A stretch of DNA of 64,000 bases, taken from NCBI GenBank assembly GCA_963556145.1, contig OY744461.1:9248891-9312890 (forward strand). The letters run 5' to 3'. The stretch is from Hygrocybe punicea (Eukaryota > Basidiomycota > Agaricomycetes > Agaricales > Hygrophoraceae). The position numbers and the translations under genes are program-made. This document shows positions 22,850 through 34,130 of the stretch, in pieces. A model generated the notes under the pieces. The model saw only the letters and a program-made list of their open reading frames with translations. It did no database searches and was not told the DNA's origin. Position 1 is the first letter of the stretch; each line of letters begins with the position of its first letter.

Positions 22850-23970
22850 AATAGGTCCCTGTGGGTCCAGAACTAAACTAGCCCTGGCCTTGCTATATTG
22901 GGATGATGTATTTCAAATTCGATTTAAGGTTGTATGATTGATCAAATCGGGATTTTACCATTCCCTTGGTTCTTCAGGGTCTTGAAGCTGTATCGGGTAC
23001 AGATCTGCAATAGTACCAATGCTTATTTGGTCTAGACCGTTTACTCAGGTCACATGAGAAAACATGTGCCGGTCACGTGTTTTCCAGGGTCATAGCTGTA
23101 CATTTGCACGATCCGTCTTTTCTTTCCTCTAGTCTGCCACTATGGTTCTGTAGTGCTCCACTCCTTTTTCTTGCTATGCCACTATGCAATAAATCGTAAA
23201 AAAATCTATCCGACGCTATGAATGGTCACTCCATCCTCCCTTCAAGAAAAACTCAAGAAAAACCAAACCGCTAAGTAACTTCTTATATTTATATTCAATT
23301 TTCACCATTACTGAATAATTGGCATGTAGATAAGACGGTCTAAATCTAGCCGTTCCTTACTACTATCTGCTGCAATCGTTTGACAACGAATTCGTCTGGA
23401 GGATGGATGGGCCGGGGGTGATGTTGAGCATCACTCCGTTTCAACTAGGGGCGAGCGCTATATTTTTCGGGTGGGACTCAGTTGCTGGACTACTGGGAGT
23501 GGAGGGTCACCGGTCGTTCGTCCATTTCTTTATCTTTCTATTCATACACCAGTTGTATTTCCTTTTATTCTATTTTCTATTTCATTATGTCTTGTCATTT
23601 CATTTCGTTTCGTTTCGTTTCGTTTCGTTTCGTTACGTTTCGTTATGTCTTTTATATATATTATCATTGTATTCATATAATGGGTCCGTCAACTATTAGA
23701 TGAGAGGGGTTGTATTATCACTTTGTAGCGTTATATATATTTTCTTTGCATGTCTGACTTTAAAAATGACCAGCAAATCATAAAACAAATAAAATTTATC
23801 CAATCAGTTTAGATAGCATAAAAAAAGGGTGCGTGACGGGAAATCATGTGCATAGGTAAAAATAGCGGCCAATAAAAATGCATGGGGCATAGAAAAAGAG
23901 GGTGTGCAGCGGGAAATCACATGAGGGATAGGGGTCTTGGATATAACTGAATATTCAGTCACCAAAGGTG
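22850..23970. other. Region between the third ORF and pol, no gene seen
   Basis: About 1.1 kb with only short frames; includes a TTTCG tandem repeat near 23600 and possible promoter sequence for the third ORF. Confidence 0.4.
23596..23646. repeat. TTTCG pentanucleotide tandem repeat
   Basis: About nine imperfect units of TTTCG. Confidence 0.85.
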
Positions 23971-26900
23971 CTAGAATATCGGAATCAATGCAGAAAAAGG
24001 AAATTCTTGAATGAATGAGTGTGGGGCTATACAATAGCGGTGAGGAATAATGGTATTGTATCTTTTCTGGAGTAAATCTGCAGATAGTGGCACTGGTAAC
24101 TGATGAAGATGATATATAGGATAACCATATTTTGACAACTTTAAACCTGCATCAAAGTCATCATTGCCAAGACCTGAGGGGTCATTGACTTCTCCTGGTA
24201 TTTTTACTGAACCAACTGTAATGACACCTGTAATGGAACTGATTGGCGTTGTTTCATAAAGCCACATGTGACAGACAGTGGCTGGAACTTGATATTTTCT
24301 AAATTCAAAATTCTTTGTGCGTGATGCAATGTGTGCAGCAAATTCTGGCTTGATGGCAAGAATAATATCTGTGATGTCTCCTGATTTAAGAGATATTAAC
24401 TGATTTACTGAGCAATCCTCTACTTCAGCAGCTTCATCTTCCTGGTCTGCTATTTCATAAAGGATAGGGTCAGTTCGATAAATGTATGGTAAAATCCGAA
24501 ATGCTGCATAATGCTCAGCATGCACAGCACCATCTAATTCTTTTAAAACATAAGTTCCTCTTCTTGTTTGTCTGACAACTTCATATGGGCCAAGGTAACG
24601 AGGGTCTGTCTTGAATTTTCCTATAGTCATCTCCAAACGACTATTATATACTAGAACTAGTTCTCCTGGCTGATAATCACGTTTTTGCAATCGTCTATGA
24701 AATCTCTGATCAAATTGCAATTTAGATATGAAGCGAGCCTGTTTAAGCACAGCTGCTGCTTTATCAATATCTTCTTGATGTCTTCCAAGCTGACGTATGC
24801 GGAGTGCTAACAAATCTGATGTAGAAAGTCCTGAGCAAAAACCTTCAACCATAAATGTGGCTTCTGTTAGGTCAAAGGGAAGTATAGGATGAGTGCCATG
24901 GAGTAGATAATAAGGTGAGTATCCAGTAACACTGCTGACTGTAATTCGGTCTGCAAATGATGCTAACTCTACGTGCTTGTGCCAATTCTTGATTTTTCCA
25001 GTCTTATCTTTTTCACAGGACTTGACTATGGCTTCACGTAGAGTAAAATGTCCTCTTTCTATTACACCATTTGCATGCTTATTGTAGGGTGATATGCGAA
25101 CCTGAGGAATTCCTAGTCTTCTAAGCAGAGACTCAAATGCTCCTTTGACTTCTCCTCCATTATCAGTAACTACATGTTCAATGGCACCATAGCGACAATA
25201 GATCTGTTCCCAGAAGAATTTTGCTAAGTTGTGTGAATTGTTTGATCTTAGAGCTTTTACTTCAGTTGCTCCTGATAAATCATCACGTGCTGCTACAATG
25301 AAATGGTAGCCTCCTGAAGGTGGCATAAACATTACATCAATGTATACCTTTTGAAAAATTGCTGTAGGGGTAGAAATTGTAGGGGAAATTTCGATTTTCT
25401 TCAAGCTCCTAATTTGACACTGATGACATGATGAAATGTGGTAATGGACATCTGCTCTGAGATGAGGCCAAAAAAATCGAAGTTTGACTAAGTCAAACAC
25501 AGCTTGTTCTCCTTTATGACCTAAGTTTTCATGAGCTTGAGTGAGAATGGCGATTCTTTTCTTTGCATTCATAATCACTAATGAAGGCATTTTCTGGCCA
25601 TTTCTTCTAAACAGTTTATCATCTTTTAAATAAAATTGTCCAGTTTTCTTCAGAAATCTTCTTCTTGCCTGCAAGGTATCTGTTGAAGGCATTTCCAATG
25701 TGGATAAAAAATGTTTTACTTGAATGAGTATCTTGTCCTGTTGTAATTTAATTTCATTATTTGAAAGGAGTGTGATGGCCTTGTATGGCAATTTGGTAGG
25801 GACAGTGAAGCTAAATTTTCTTATTTCATGTGGATCAGGAACATGAACAAGCAAGGCAATATCATCTAGCCATGAATCATCATGCTTTTCAATTTCTTCA
25901 TTATCTGCAAGTTCTCTGCGAGAAAGTGCATCTGGTCCCCTAAACTGGGTTGCAGGTACATGAATAAGTTTGAAGTCAAATAATAAAATTCCTTGAATCC
26001 ATCTGTTTATGGCTGCATTAGGTTGTAAATCCGGTTCATTGAGCATGCCTTTTATAAACTTGGCATCTACCTCTATATGTAAATTCTTTATTCCTATTAA
26101 ATACAGTCTCCAGTGGCGTAACGCGCGGTATAGTCCATATAACTCCAGTTTTGGCTGTGAATATCTGGATTCTCTTTCACTCATTGGTATTGAACCATAT
26201 CTAGCAGGGCGACGATTTCCATTTTCATCTTCTTGTGATAAAATAAAACCGGCAGCAATATGGCTACTGTCTACTGATAAATATGTGGGTCTATCTGATG
26301 TATAATCAATAGAGCGGAGTGCAGGTGCTGAAGAAACCTTTTCTTTCAATGCCTGGAAAGCTGCTTGTCTTCTTTCATCCCATATAAACTCTGCTCCTTT
26401 ATGGAATAACTCTGCTAGTGGCTTGGCTAGTGCAGAATAATTTTCTATCCAAATGCGAACTGTTCCACAGAGACCTAGGAAGCCTCTAACATCCTTGGGA
26501 GTCTTGAGTGGGGGCCAGTCCAAAACCTTTTGTACTCTACTATCATCAGGACAACGTCCTTCCGGAGTGCATTTCTGTCCTACGATCACGACACTTGAGC
26601 GGCAAAGTTGTGTCTTCTTAGCTGATATTGTCATTCCTGCACAAGCAAGGCGATGCATAATGCGATGTACATCTTGAGCGTGCTCCCAAATAAACCTTCT
26701 GATTCCTGGATTTTCTAGTAAAACTTCTGGTCTTCCGTCTTGATCAGGATAAATGGATGAAGGTCCTTTTATAGGTAAATCATCAATGAAGCTATTTGCA
26801 GTATGAGGGATTTCATCTTGAAGGATGAAGCACATACAACGTTGGAATTCTGCAGGTGAATTTGTGAATCCAGTGGGAAGTGATGTGAGACGAAGTAATC

Positions 26901-28081
26901 CCAGTGGTGTCATGAATGCAGTGAGGTCACGAGATGTAGGATGTACTTTCCTAGCATCAAATCCCCATAGTAAATCGAAGACTGTATAGCATTGGCGACC
27001 AGCGAAAGGTTCTACAAATTCATCTAGTATTGGAGGAAGGCCTGCATCACGTATTGTAACTGCATTGAGAGGTTGCAAATCATGGACTATACGAAGTTTT
27101 CCATCCTTCTTGCTTACACAAAACCATCTTGACCTATAAGAGGATTGACTTGGTTCATATACACCAGCATCTATTTTTCTCTTCAAAACATCCATGACTT
27201 TTTCTCTAAGTCCTGGTGGTATAGGAATATTTCGAAATGCCCAGGGTACATGTGGGACAGTAGGGATGATGTATGGTGAAAAGTAAGATTCCTTAAGTGT
27301 GCCTCTTTCAGTATCTTCAAAGCCAATAGCATCTTGGTTAAGTGACAAGAGGTGAGTAAATAATTTTTCTTCTTCTGGCCAAAGAAATCCATCATTGTTT
27401 ATCTTGAGTATCTTCAGACGTTCAGATGTAAGCTTCTCTGTAGGTATGAAGTCTGGTGGTATCATAGGAAGTGGTGGTAATGTGGAAAGAGGGTCATAGG
27501 GAAATTTCCTTGTAACACGTGCATCTTCTGGAAAGGTTCCAGGGACAGGATTTATTTTCTTGTCCACTCTTTTGTAAGCTGTAAGTGTTAATGGATATCC
27601 TTGACTATCTGTTTCTTCACAAGGGAATATGAGAATGTCTCCTTCTTCACATATTAAGGTTCCTTCTCCTATAATGTAGTAATAGTCTGCTTCTTCTGAG
27701 GCACTTTCTTGCTTATTTGGTACTTCATTAAGATTGTAATCTTGATTGTCTTCATCTTCTGGGTAGACTAAAATAGGCATAGTTGTTTCTTGGCTATCCT
27801 TAATAGTCTCATAGTATACACTGAATTGTTCTAGTGGCTTATCTTCATGCTTAGAATTTTGAGGGTCCTCTTCATACAGTCTGACAGAAGTTATATTTGT
27901 CAGTTCAGTTTGTTTGTACACAGGTATACTAGGGCTGACTAAGGATGTCAAATCCTGAATAGTCTTTGAAAATATAAACTTGTACACTATCACATCAAGT
28001 AATAAAATGTAGTACAGACAGATATAAAGAAGAGAGGTTTGACATAGGGGCAAAAATATTGTTGCAAGAGTAAACAAATCA
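23971..28081 (-). CDS. pol: Gypsy Pol: RT, RNase H, integrase and a C-terminal ASCH-like domain
   Basis: The open frame extends up to 28419, but its first about 160 codons overlap the gag frame and look like a shadow, so translation probably begins near 27930 or by +1 shift from gag. Numbering from 28419: RT with WFCVSKKDGKLRIVHDL (about 430), FDLLWGFDARKV and FIDD (about 540); RNase H-like LSVDSSHIAAGFIL (about 710); integrase H2C2 zinc finger (HENLGHKGEQ...SCHQCQ, about 960-1000), then D (VYIDVMF), D (VTDNGGE) and E (GVIERGH) of the DDE triad, and a GPYEVV-type C-terminal barrel. After that, residues about 1352-1443 read ILAIKPEFAAHI, FEFRKYQVP, MWLYETTPISSITGVI and VGSV, the order and spacing of an ASCH/PUA-like fold. 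No chromodomain is present. All catalytic residues I could check are intact. Confidence 0.9.
24072..24390 (-). other. ASCH-like domain fused to the integrase C terminus
   Basis: Residues about 1344-1450 of the Pol frame. Family pattern as I know it: an I-K-P-x-[FY] strand/helix start, G/T-K-x-x-E-F-R-K strand, hydrophobic-Y-[ES]-x-P-[IV], then G-[VE]-[IV]-x-[VI]-G. Those elements occur in this order (IKPEFA, TKNFEFRK, WLYETTP, GVITVGSV). ASCH domains are RNA-binding PUA-fold modules. The assignment is by eye only. Confidence 0.65.
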
Positions 28082-31000
28082 CTAAGTAATTGTGGACTTG
28101 AGATATTTGGGAGGATCAAAATATCCTTCCTTAAGCAAATCTGCCACTGCTTCAGGGCGGCGAAAGCGCATATCCAAGACTGCATTGATAGCATCAGAGA
28201 GTAACATGCGGCGATTGGAGCGAAAGATGATAGAGGAATTTTTGAGGAAGGTGATTTCTTCTTCTTCAAGGAGAGGGTTTGACTCTGTGAAGTGAAGGGG
28301 CCTAAAATACTCTGTTGCAGGTTCAGGTAGTCCTTCAGAAACTCCTTCTTCCAGAAACCGAAATAGTAAACACTTGTGGTTGAAATAATAGCGGACGGGG
28401 TCATTTGAAGGCCTTTCATTGATGAGGGCCCTCCAGTCAGGGGTGGCTAGCTTGAATCCAATTCTGCGAATGCCTTCAACCAAGGATCCTCTAATAGCTT
28501 TGAGGAAACTGATGTGAACATCAAATGTAGACATGTGGTCTGGCTCAGCTGTTAAGATTCTTGCAGCAGCTAAGTCCTGATGAGAGGAGCCAGCATTGGA
28601 GATGGTGAAGGAATACACTTGAATGGGTGATTGAGGGCGAATAGGAGGTGCTTCCATGCGAAGCTGAGTGAGTAGATTGGATTCTGGATATAATGGGCCT
28701 GATCTGACACTAAATGGGGATCTGGGATCCTTGGAGGGAAATAAGGGCGAAATGCGTTCTCCTGCATTTAAGGCATTGGCACGATCAAATGGAAGTCTGG
28801 CATATTCATCAGAGGGGGTATTGATTTCCTCACCCTCTGGCAAGGACCAAGTATTGTCTGAGACAGGTGGCAATTGTAACAAAGGTATATCTTCAAGTGG
28901 GGGTGGTGTAGGCGAAAGCGATATCAAGCCTGGAGGGGAATCGAGCGGCTGCTGGGCTTCTTCAATGGCCTGACTGAGGTCTGAATTAAATTCTGTTATT
29001 GCTTCTGAATCTGGGGAATCAGACCTAGTCCAAGCGAACCATTCTAATTCTTCATCTGAGTCTGTGTCCATGGATTCATCAGAAGATGAATTAATGTCCT
29101 CAGAAGAGGACACACTGATAGGTCTAGTCCTAGATCCAGGTTCCTGATAAGGCTGAAGTAGAGATGAATTTATGGAAGTGGTATGAGGAATAATGATGGT
29201 GAGTGGATCTGGTTTGGGGCTTAGGATCTTGACAGCCTTATTTTCAGAGTCACTCCCAGAATAAACAGAAGAAGATGATTGAGAATCTACAGACATAGAA
29301 GTATTTTTAATATCTATGTATTTATTTGAAGAATATAAATAATTATCACTATTATTATTTAAATCTGGCAAAATTTCCTCAAAGATAGGAGACTTAGGAG
29401 AACATTCTAAATCACCATATAGATCATCAAAAGACATAGAAGGGGAGCTAGAGACTAAAGGTACAAAATTTTCACTACTATTAAAGGGGGTAAAAGGGGG
29501 AGTAGGCAAATAAGAAGTAGCAGGGAACCAAATGTTTCCTACATCGGAACCAGGGGTGGCATGGTTGGAGACGTCTGATAAGAGGTCCGGATCGCTGGGG
29601 GGCTGGGAAATCGGCTCGCGTCCCAATTCGGCATGAGGAGGGGGTGGAAATGCGTAATTTACCTCTGCGTGGTTGTAAAGCATGCGGGGCGGTTCGAGCA
29701 CGACGGGGTTGATATATCTGACCTGGCCGACGGGCCAGTCCCAGTCGTCATCAGCAGGGAAAACAAATTCGGGGGTTTTCGCGGAAGTGGGGTAGTGATT
29801 GATGAGACCGGGCGAAGTGTCGCGTAAATGGGCATCAAGCGGCATATTGAGACCAGGTGGGAGTCCGTGGTCATAAACGAGCGCCGCCGGGGCGCTACGT
29901 TCATGATTTGCCGGTATATAGTTAGTGGATTCGAGGAGGGATGCAACTAACGGCGCGCGCGGAGAAGTGGGGATAATAACGTCGAGGAGGTCACTATCAG
30001 GGATGGCGTTGTGGCCGTTCATGGGTTCCGTGCGTATTGCGAGCTGAACGGTGGCCGCCGGGGCCGTATAATCGTCAAAAGAAGGCTTTTTCGTGAGTGA
30101 GGTAAAATCCGGGCATTTTTCGTGAGCGGGGTGCCTAGTACACACCGTGCAACCTGGCCATTCTACTTCCCCTTCATCACCTGCCTCGTATCCGTCACGA
30201 TCTGTATGTTCGAACAGGTCGCGGCTGATGTCGAGGGCGGAATGGTGAATGTCATTGGTGGGGGCCGTTGAGTGGACTTCGGATCCCCGGAAATGAAAGA
30301 AATTGCTGTCCGTGGTCGCGGAAAGGTCCGTGGTACCATCTGCGAGGGTCGAAGTATTTTCCGGAGGCATGGTAGTAGTCAGGGAGGGGCGTCTACGGCC
30401 ACGCTCCGTGTACTGTAGTGGAAGTCGTTTGTCAGTGAACAGATGAAGCGGGATCTTTCCCACCTCGTAGTCCCATTCCCAGCCTTCGATTGGGCTCCAA
30501 CCGCGCGCCTCGTCGTTGGTCAACAACGATTCGCGGTCGTCCTCGCCAGTGAGCGTGATAGTGGGGACAGAAGAGCCAACCGTGGGAATCCGCGTGACCG
30601 GTAAGTTAATGGGGTTACGGGGCGGTTCTAAGGGCGGAATAATGTCGCCGGGGCGCGTGCGAGGGTCACGAGTGGTCACTGGGAAAGAATAAAAGTCCTC
30701 TATGTAAGGAGGAGGGACAGGGGGAGGAGAAAAGTTCTCCTCAGTAGAAGGGTTAGCAAATGGGTAAAATTGAAAAACTAAATGTCCCATCCTTAAAGAG
30801 GGGGGGACACTTGGAGAATTTATTGTAGCTAGAGAAGCATTTAATAAAATTCCGTGCTCAAAAGGAACACCAAGGGAATCAATCCCCGGAGAAAGCCTAT
30901 ATCCTACAGTGGCAGCAATCAAAAATTTACTTAAATGGGGAGATTGGTAATCAAGGGAATTTCCCAAAAAGGAAGTGATAAGTCGGCCAGCATCTGGATG

Positions 31001-34000
31001 ACCATTGGAGTGGATCCCTTCTACAGGGAGAGGAAGAGGGTGGTTATTGATCATAAAAGGTGGGATCTGGGGGGTTTGTGCAGCAGACATGGCTACTGTC
31101 TCTCCCATTTCTTCAGAGTTTTTATAGCAATTCCTATCTAAATTTCCCTGGTGTGAAAATCCATTTCTTATCTTTCTCCTTTTAGAAAATTCAGATTCTT
31201 CATTGTTCATGTCATCACAATGGGCTATGGACAATGCAAAAAGTTTCGAGCCATCATATGCATTTTTGGGGATATTGAAGCATGAGATACTTTTATCTCC
31301 TTTTACTTCAGACTTATCCTTATCCAAATAAGGCTTATCCTGTAAGCATGTAATCATTTCGGTAAAATAATTCGGTTTAAGCGGAGTTTGAAATTGCGGA
31401 TTATAGCGGACTAATGCCTTATTTTGTTCATAAGACTTAGTTAAAGGAATTGTAGTGGTTTCTTCAAGTTCCATAGGTAAAGTGCATAAATAGGATGTTG
31501 AGGCATGGGCAGTAGTAGCTCCTCTGATGTGATTAACTTGAGAATGGCTTGGTGTGACCATTAGTTCAAATCTGTTTGTCAAATCTTCAGGATTCTTGAA
31601 TACTAAATATGTACCATCTATTCTTTCATCAATAGAAACATAGTTGCCTCTTTGCCATGGTCTTCCAAGTAATAAATCAAATGGCACTGTCTCTCCTATG
31701 TAAAGATTGGCATAGGTAAGGACACCACCACAAGTCAATGGAACTTCTGAGACCAATCCTTTTAATGTTCCTTCACCTCCATTAGCATCATTCATTGTGA
31801 GAATTTTTCCTACATCCATAGGTCTTTGGATAATTTCTTTCCAGACTTTTTTACTAATCACATTTAACTGGGATCCAGTGTCAATGATGGCTTCAATAGG
31901 TCTTCTATCACATTCCATCTGAAGCCTGATTAACACTCCACGATCCTTGGTTATGAATGAGCTTGCAATGGCAGATACCTTTGCATTCTTTCTCTTGATC
32001 ATGTCTGTTAATTGCTCAGATAATTCCTTGGAAGAAGCTAATACTTCACGAACGCGCAGGGTAACTGGTGTGTCAAGGATTTGATTGACAACTTGAGTTT
32101 CTCCAATATTGACTGAAATTTCAGATTGTCTGGGAGTGGGCTTTGGACGAGTTATGGCATTATGTCTTTCAGCCATGATCTTGTTCTTATCTATGTTTGC
32201 CTTGTGTCCTTGTATATGAGTCTTGGCTGGCTTTGTTGGAGAAGGATCTATCATCTCCACATCTGAATCTGTGTCTGAAGGAATATGTATTGGGGCTCTT
32301 ATATCCATTGGAACAGGTTGTTTTGTATGCAGATCTTCTGTAGGATGGAATGGGTTTGTCTTCTTGAGAGCAAAAGGTAATGGTGCGGGTACATGTGCTT
32401 GAGCTTGCTTCTGTGCTGAAAGAGGGCCGGGTTTGACTGGGCCTTTAGGAATGGGTGGCAGTACTGTATTAGGCCTTATATTCTCTTTTCCTTTGGCCTT
32501 AATACCTGTGGGAGGATATACTCCATCTAATACTTCCTTCCTTGCTGCACCAATTTTCTGTGGTCCTCTGACTGCAGGCAGGATTTGTATTTCTTCTTCC
32601 TTGATTGTAGGTATAGTATATGCTTCAAAATCTTCTTCAGCATCAGATTGATAGTAATCAGAGAATTGATCTTGTAATACATAGAAGTGTGACTGGACAT
32701 TGCTGGCCTTTTCAGCTACATGTCTATCAATTGCTTGTACAAATGTCTCACCCATATTTCTGCGAATTATTGAGCCATCTGGATAAACAATCCTTCCAAG
32801 ACCATCCTTGGTTATCTTGCCTGTCTTGAGTAATTCATTTATTTGGAAACATGTTTGCATTCCATGTCCTTGTCCTCCACAACCATAGCAGGTCATGGGT
32901 CCTCTTTGTTCATTGGAAGGAGTAAACGAATTGGTAGGGGTAAACGAACTAGTAGAAGGGTTTGGTGGAAGGCCAACACTATTGGCAGCTGAGATTTTGA
33001 AGGGAGGTCTTTGTGTTTGCTGTGACTGTGCTTGCTTTTGCTGAGGTTGTTTCAACTCAGGTGGGCTAATACAGTGAGCAATGTCTGGATCTAGCTTCAA
33101 GGCTCTATAGTATGCTAGTCCATACTTAATATCATCCAAAGAAAGCTTTCCCATTTGCTTGATTAAAGACTCTACTTCATTCTGGTGTGATGATGATGTG
33201 GAGGTAGACTTCCTGTCTATCCCCTTCCTGCCATTATCTTTCTTCTCAGTTTCTTTCCTTACTGTCTTCTTAAATAGTTCATCATCTGAATCATATGCCT
33301 TGGATTTGAATGCCTTCTTCTTCTTGCTAGCTTTCTTTCTCTTGATGCAGGCTTCATAGTCACTATCTGTATCATACTCTGATGAATCATCTGTATCAGA
33401 GTCTTCTGAAACAGAGTTGTCTAGTCTTCCTGGTATATCTGAATCTGAATCTGCTAGATTCATGTCAAACCTATTCCTTTCAAATAGAGTTTCTGCAACC
33501 TTAATGACATCTTTCATAGGGAATGGAGATGTGACATCTAAAGGTGTTGATCCAGTGTTGAGACGTGTCTCAATGATATGTCTGAGGTTCTTGTTGATTC
33601 CATGCCAGAAGTATGCAGCCTTTTCATCTGCAGAGATCTTCTTCTTGCTCTCTAACCATCCTGCAATAGTAATGAACCTGCGTTCATATTGCTTCCATTT
33701 GGTGAGAGTTCTGATCTGCTTAAGTTTCCAAATGCGTGCAAGGGTCATGAGATCTCTAACAATGTATCTTGTTTCCTTTAGGGCAGCATCAAAGTAGCGA
33801 GTAATATCTTTCTCAAGAGTATTCCAGTCCTGGGATATGTAACTCTCCAGGGCTTCAATGAGCTTGACTACTTTGGTGGAGCAGTAATCTACAATCCTTT
33901 CACATTTCTCTTTATCAGAAACAGCATAGGATTTGCACATTTGATTGTAATGCCTTAAGAATCTCTTGACTTCTTCATAGCTTCCTTTGAATTTAGCTGG

Positions 34001-34063
34001 GGCAGACTTCTGCCCTAGTAGGGGCATCATGTCTGGGGTACGAGCACTGGTGCTTGTGGACAT
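28082..34063 (-). CDS. gag: Gypsy ORF1: Gag with zinc knuckle and aspartic protease, 1993 aa
   Basis: Starts at ATG 34063, about 70 nt inside the 5' LTR. Residues 30-220 are a helical Gag capsid-like region (FLRHYNQMCKSYAVSDKEKC). A zinc knuckle CYGCGGQGHGMQTC lies near 393. The retropepsin has the active site IDTGSQLNVIS near 725 and LLLGRPW near 797. Beyond about 900 the protein is long, Pro/Ser/Asp-rich and mostly disordered, about three times longer than usual for this family. The part encoded at about 29530-30690 is clearly more GC- and CpG-rich than the rest. It contains a Cys/His cluster (CTVCTRHPAHEKC), suggesting acquired sequence. The last 150 residues are ordered again (FLKAIRGSLVEGIRRIGFKL, LLFRFLEEGVSEGLPEP). 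The stop is TAG at 28084-28082; pol follows in the +1 frame. Confidence 0.85.
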   Translation of the reverse strand: MSTSTSARTPDMMPLLGQKSAPAKFKGSYEEVKRFLRHYNQMCKSYAVSDKEKCERIVDYCSTKVVKLIEALESYISQDWNTLEKDITRYFDAALKETRYIVRDLMTLARIWKLKQIRTLTKWKQYERRFITIAGWLESKKKISADEKAAYFWHGINKNLRHIIETRLNTGSTPLDVTSPFPMKDVIKVAETLFERNRFDMNLADSDSDIPGRLDNSVSEDSDTDDSSEYDTDSDYEACIKRKKASKKKKAFKSKAYDSDDELFKKTVRKETEKKDNGRKGIDRKSTSTSSSHQNEVESLIKQMGKLSLDDIKYGLAYYRALKLDPDIAHCISPPELKQPQQKQAQSQQTQRPPFKISAANSVGLPPNPSTSSFTPTNSFTPSNEQRGPMTCYGCGGQGHGMQTCFQINELLKTGKITKDGLGRIVYPDGSIIRRNMGETFVQAIDRHVAEKASNVQSHFYVLQDQFSDYYQSDAEEDFEAYTIPTIKEEEIQILPAVRGPQKIGAARKEVLDGVYPPTGIKAKGKENIRPNTVLPPIPKGPVKPGPLSAQKQAQAHVPAPLPFALKKTNPFHPTEDLHTKQPVPMDIRAPIHIPSDTDSDVEMIDPSPTKPAKTHIQGHKANIDKNKIMAERHNAITRPKPTPRQSEISVNIGETQVVNQILDTPVTLRVREVLASSKELSEQLTDMIKRKNAKVSAIASSFITKDRGVLIRLQMECDRRPIEAIIDTGSQLNVISKKVWKEIIQRPMDVGKILTMNDANGGEGTLKGLVSEVPLTCGGVLTYANLYIGETVPFDLLLGRPWQRGNYVSIDERIDGTYLVFKNPEDLTNRFELMVTPSHSQVNHIRGATTAHASTSYLCTLPMELEETTTIPLTKSYEQNKALVRYNPQFQTPLKPNYFTEMITCLQDKPYLDKDKSEVKGDKSISCFNIPKNAYDGSKLFALSIAHCDDMNNEESEFSKRRKIRNGFSHQGNLDRNCYKNSEEMGETVAMSAAQTPQIPPFMINNHPLPLPVEGIHSNGHPDAGRLITSFLGNSLDYQSPHLSKFLIAATVGYRLSPGIDSLGVPFEHGILLNASLATINSPSVPPSLRMGHLVFQFYPFANPSTEENFSPPPVPPPYIEDFYSFPVTTRDPRTRPGDIIPPLEPPRNPINLPVTRIPTVGSSVPTITLTGEDDRESLLTNDEARGWSPIEGWEWDYEVGKIPLHLFTDKRLPLQYTERGRRRPSLTTTMPPENTSTLADGTTDLSATTDSNFFHFRGSEVHSTAPTNDIHHSALDISRDLFEHTDRDGYEAGDEGEVEWPGCTVCTRHPAHEKCPDFTSLTKKPSFDDYTAPAATVQLAIRTEPMNGHNAIPDSDLLDVIIPTSPRAPLVASLLESTNYIPANHERSAPAALVYDHGLPPGLNMPLDAHLRDTSPGLINHYPTSAKTPEFVFPADDDWDWPVGQVRYINPVVLEPPRMLYNHAEVNYAFPPPPHAELGREPISQPPSDPDLLSDVSNHATPGSDVGNIWFPATSYLPTPPFTPFNSSENFVPLVSSSPSMSFDDLYGDLECSPKSPIFEEILPDLNNNSDNYLYSSNKYIDIKNTSMSVDSQSSSSVYSGSDSENKAVKILSPKPDPLTIIIPHTTSINSSLLQPYQEPGSRTRPISVSSSEDINSSSDESMDTDSDEELEWFAWTRSDSPDSEAITEFNSDLSQAIEEAQQPLDSPPGLISLSPTPPPLEDIPLLQLPPVSDNTWSLPEGEEINTPSDEYARLPFDRANALNAGERISPLFPSKDPRSPFSVRSGPLYPESNLLTQLRMEAPPIRPQSPIQVYSFTISNAGSSHQDLAAARILTAEPDHMSTFDVHISFLKAIRGSLVEGIRRIGFKLATPDWRALINERPSNDPVRYYFNHKCLLFRFLEEGVSEGLPEPATEYFRPLHFTESNPLLEEEEITFLKNSSIIFRSNRRMLLSDAINAVLDMRFRRPEAVADLLKEGYFDPPKYLKSTIT

Positions 34064-34130
34064 TGTGTATTAGAGGTATAGAAATGCTTGGGTTATTTAA
34101 ATTTAAAATCCTCGCGGTGGGCTCCAATTT

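Noticed and set aside
27960..28419. N-terminal part of the Pol open frame
   Set aside because: Overlaps the gag end in another frame and reads as low-quality hydrophobic sequence without motifs; probably not translated as such.
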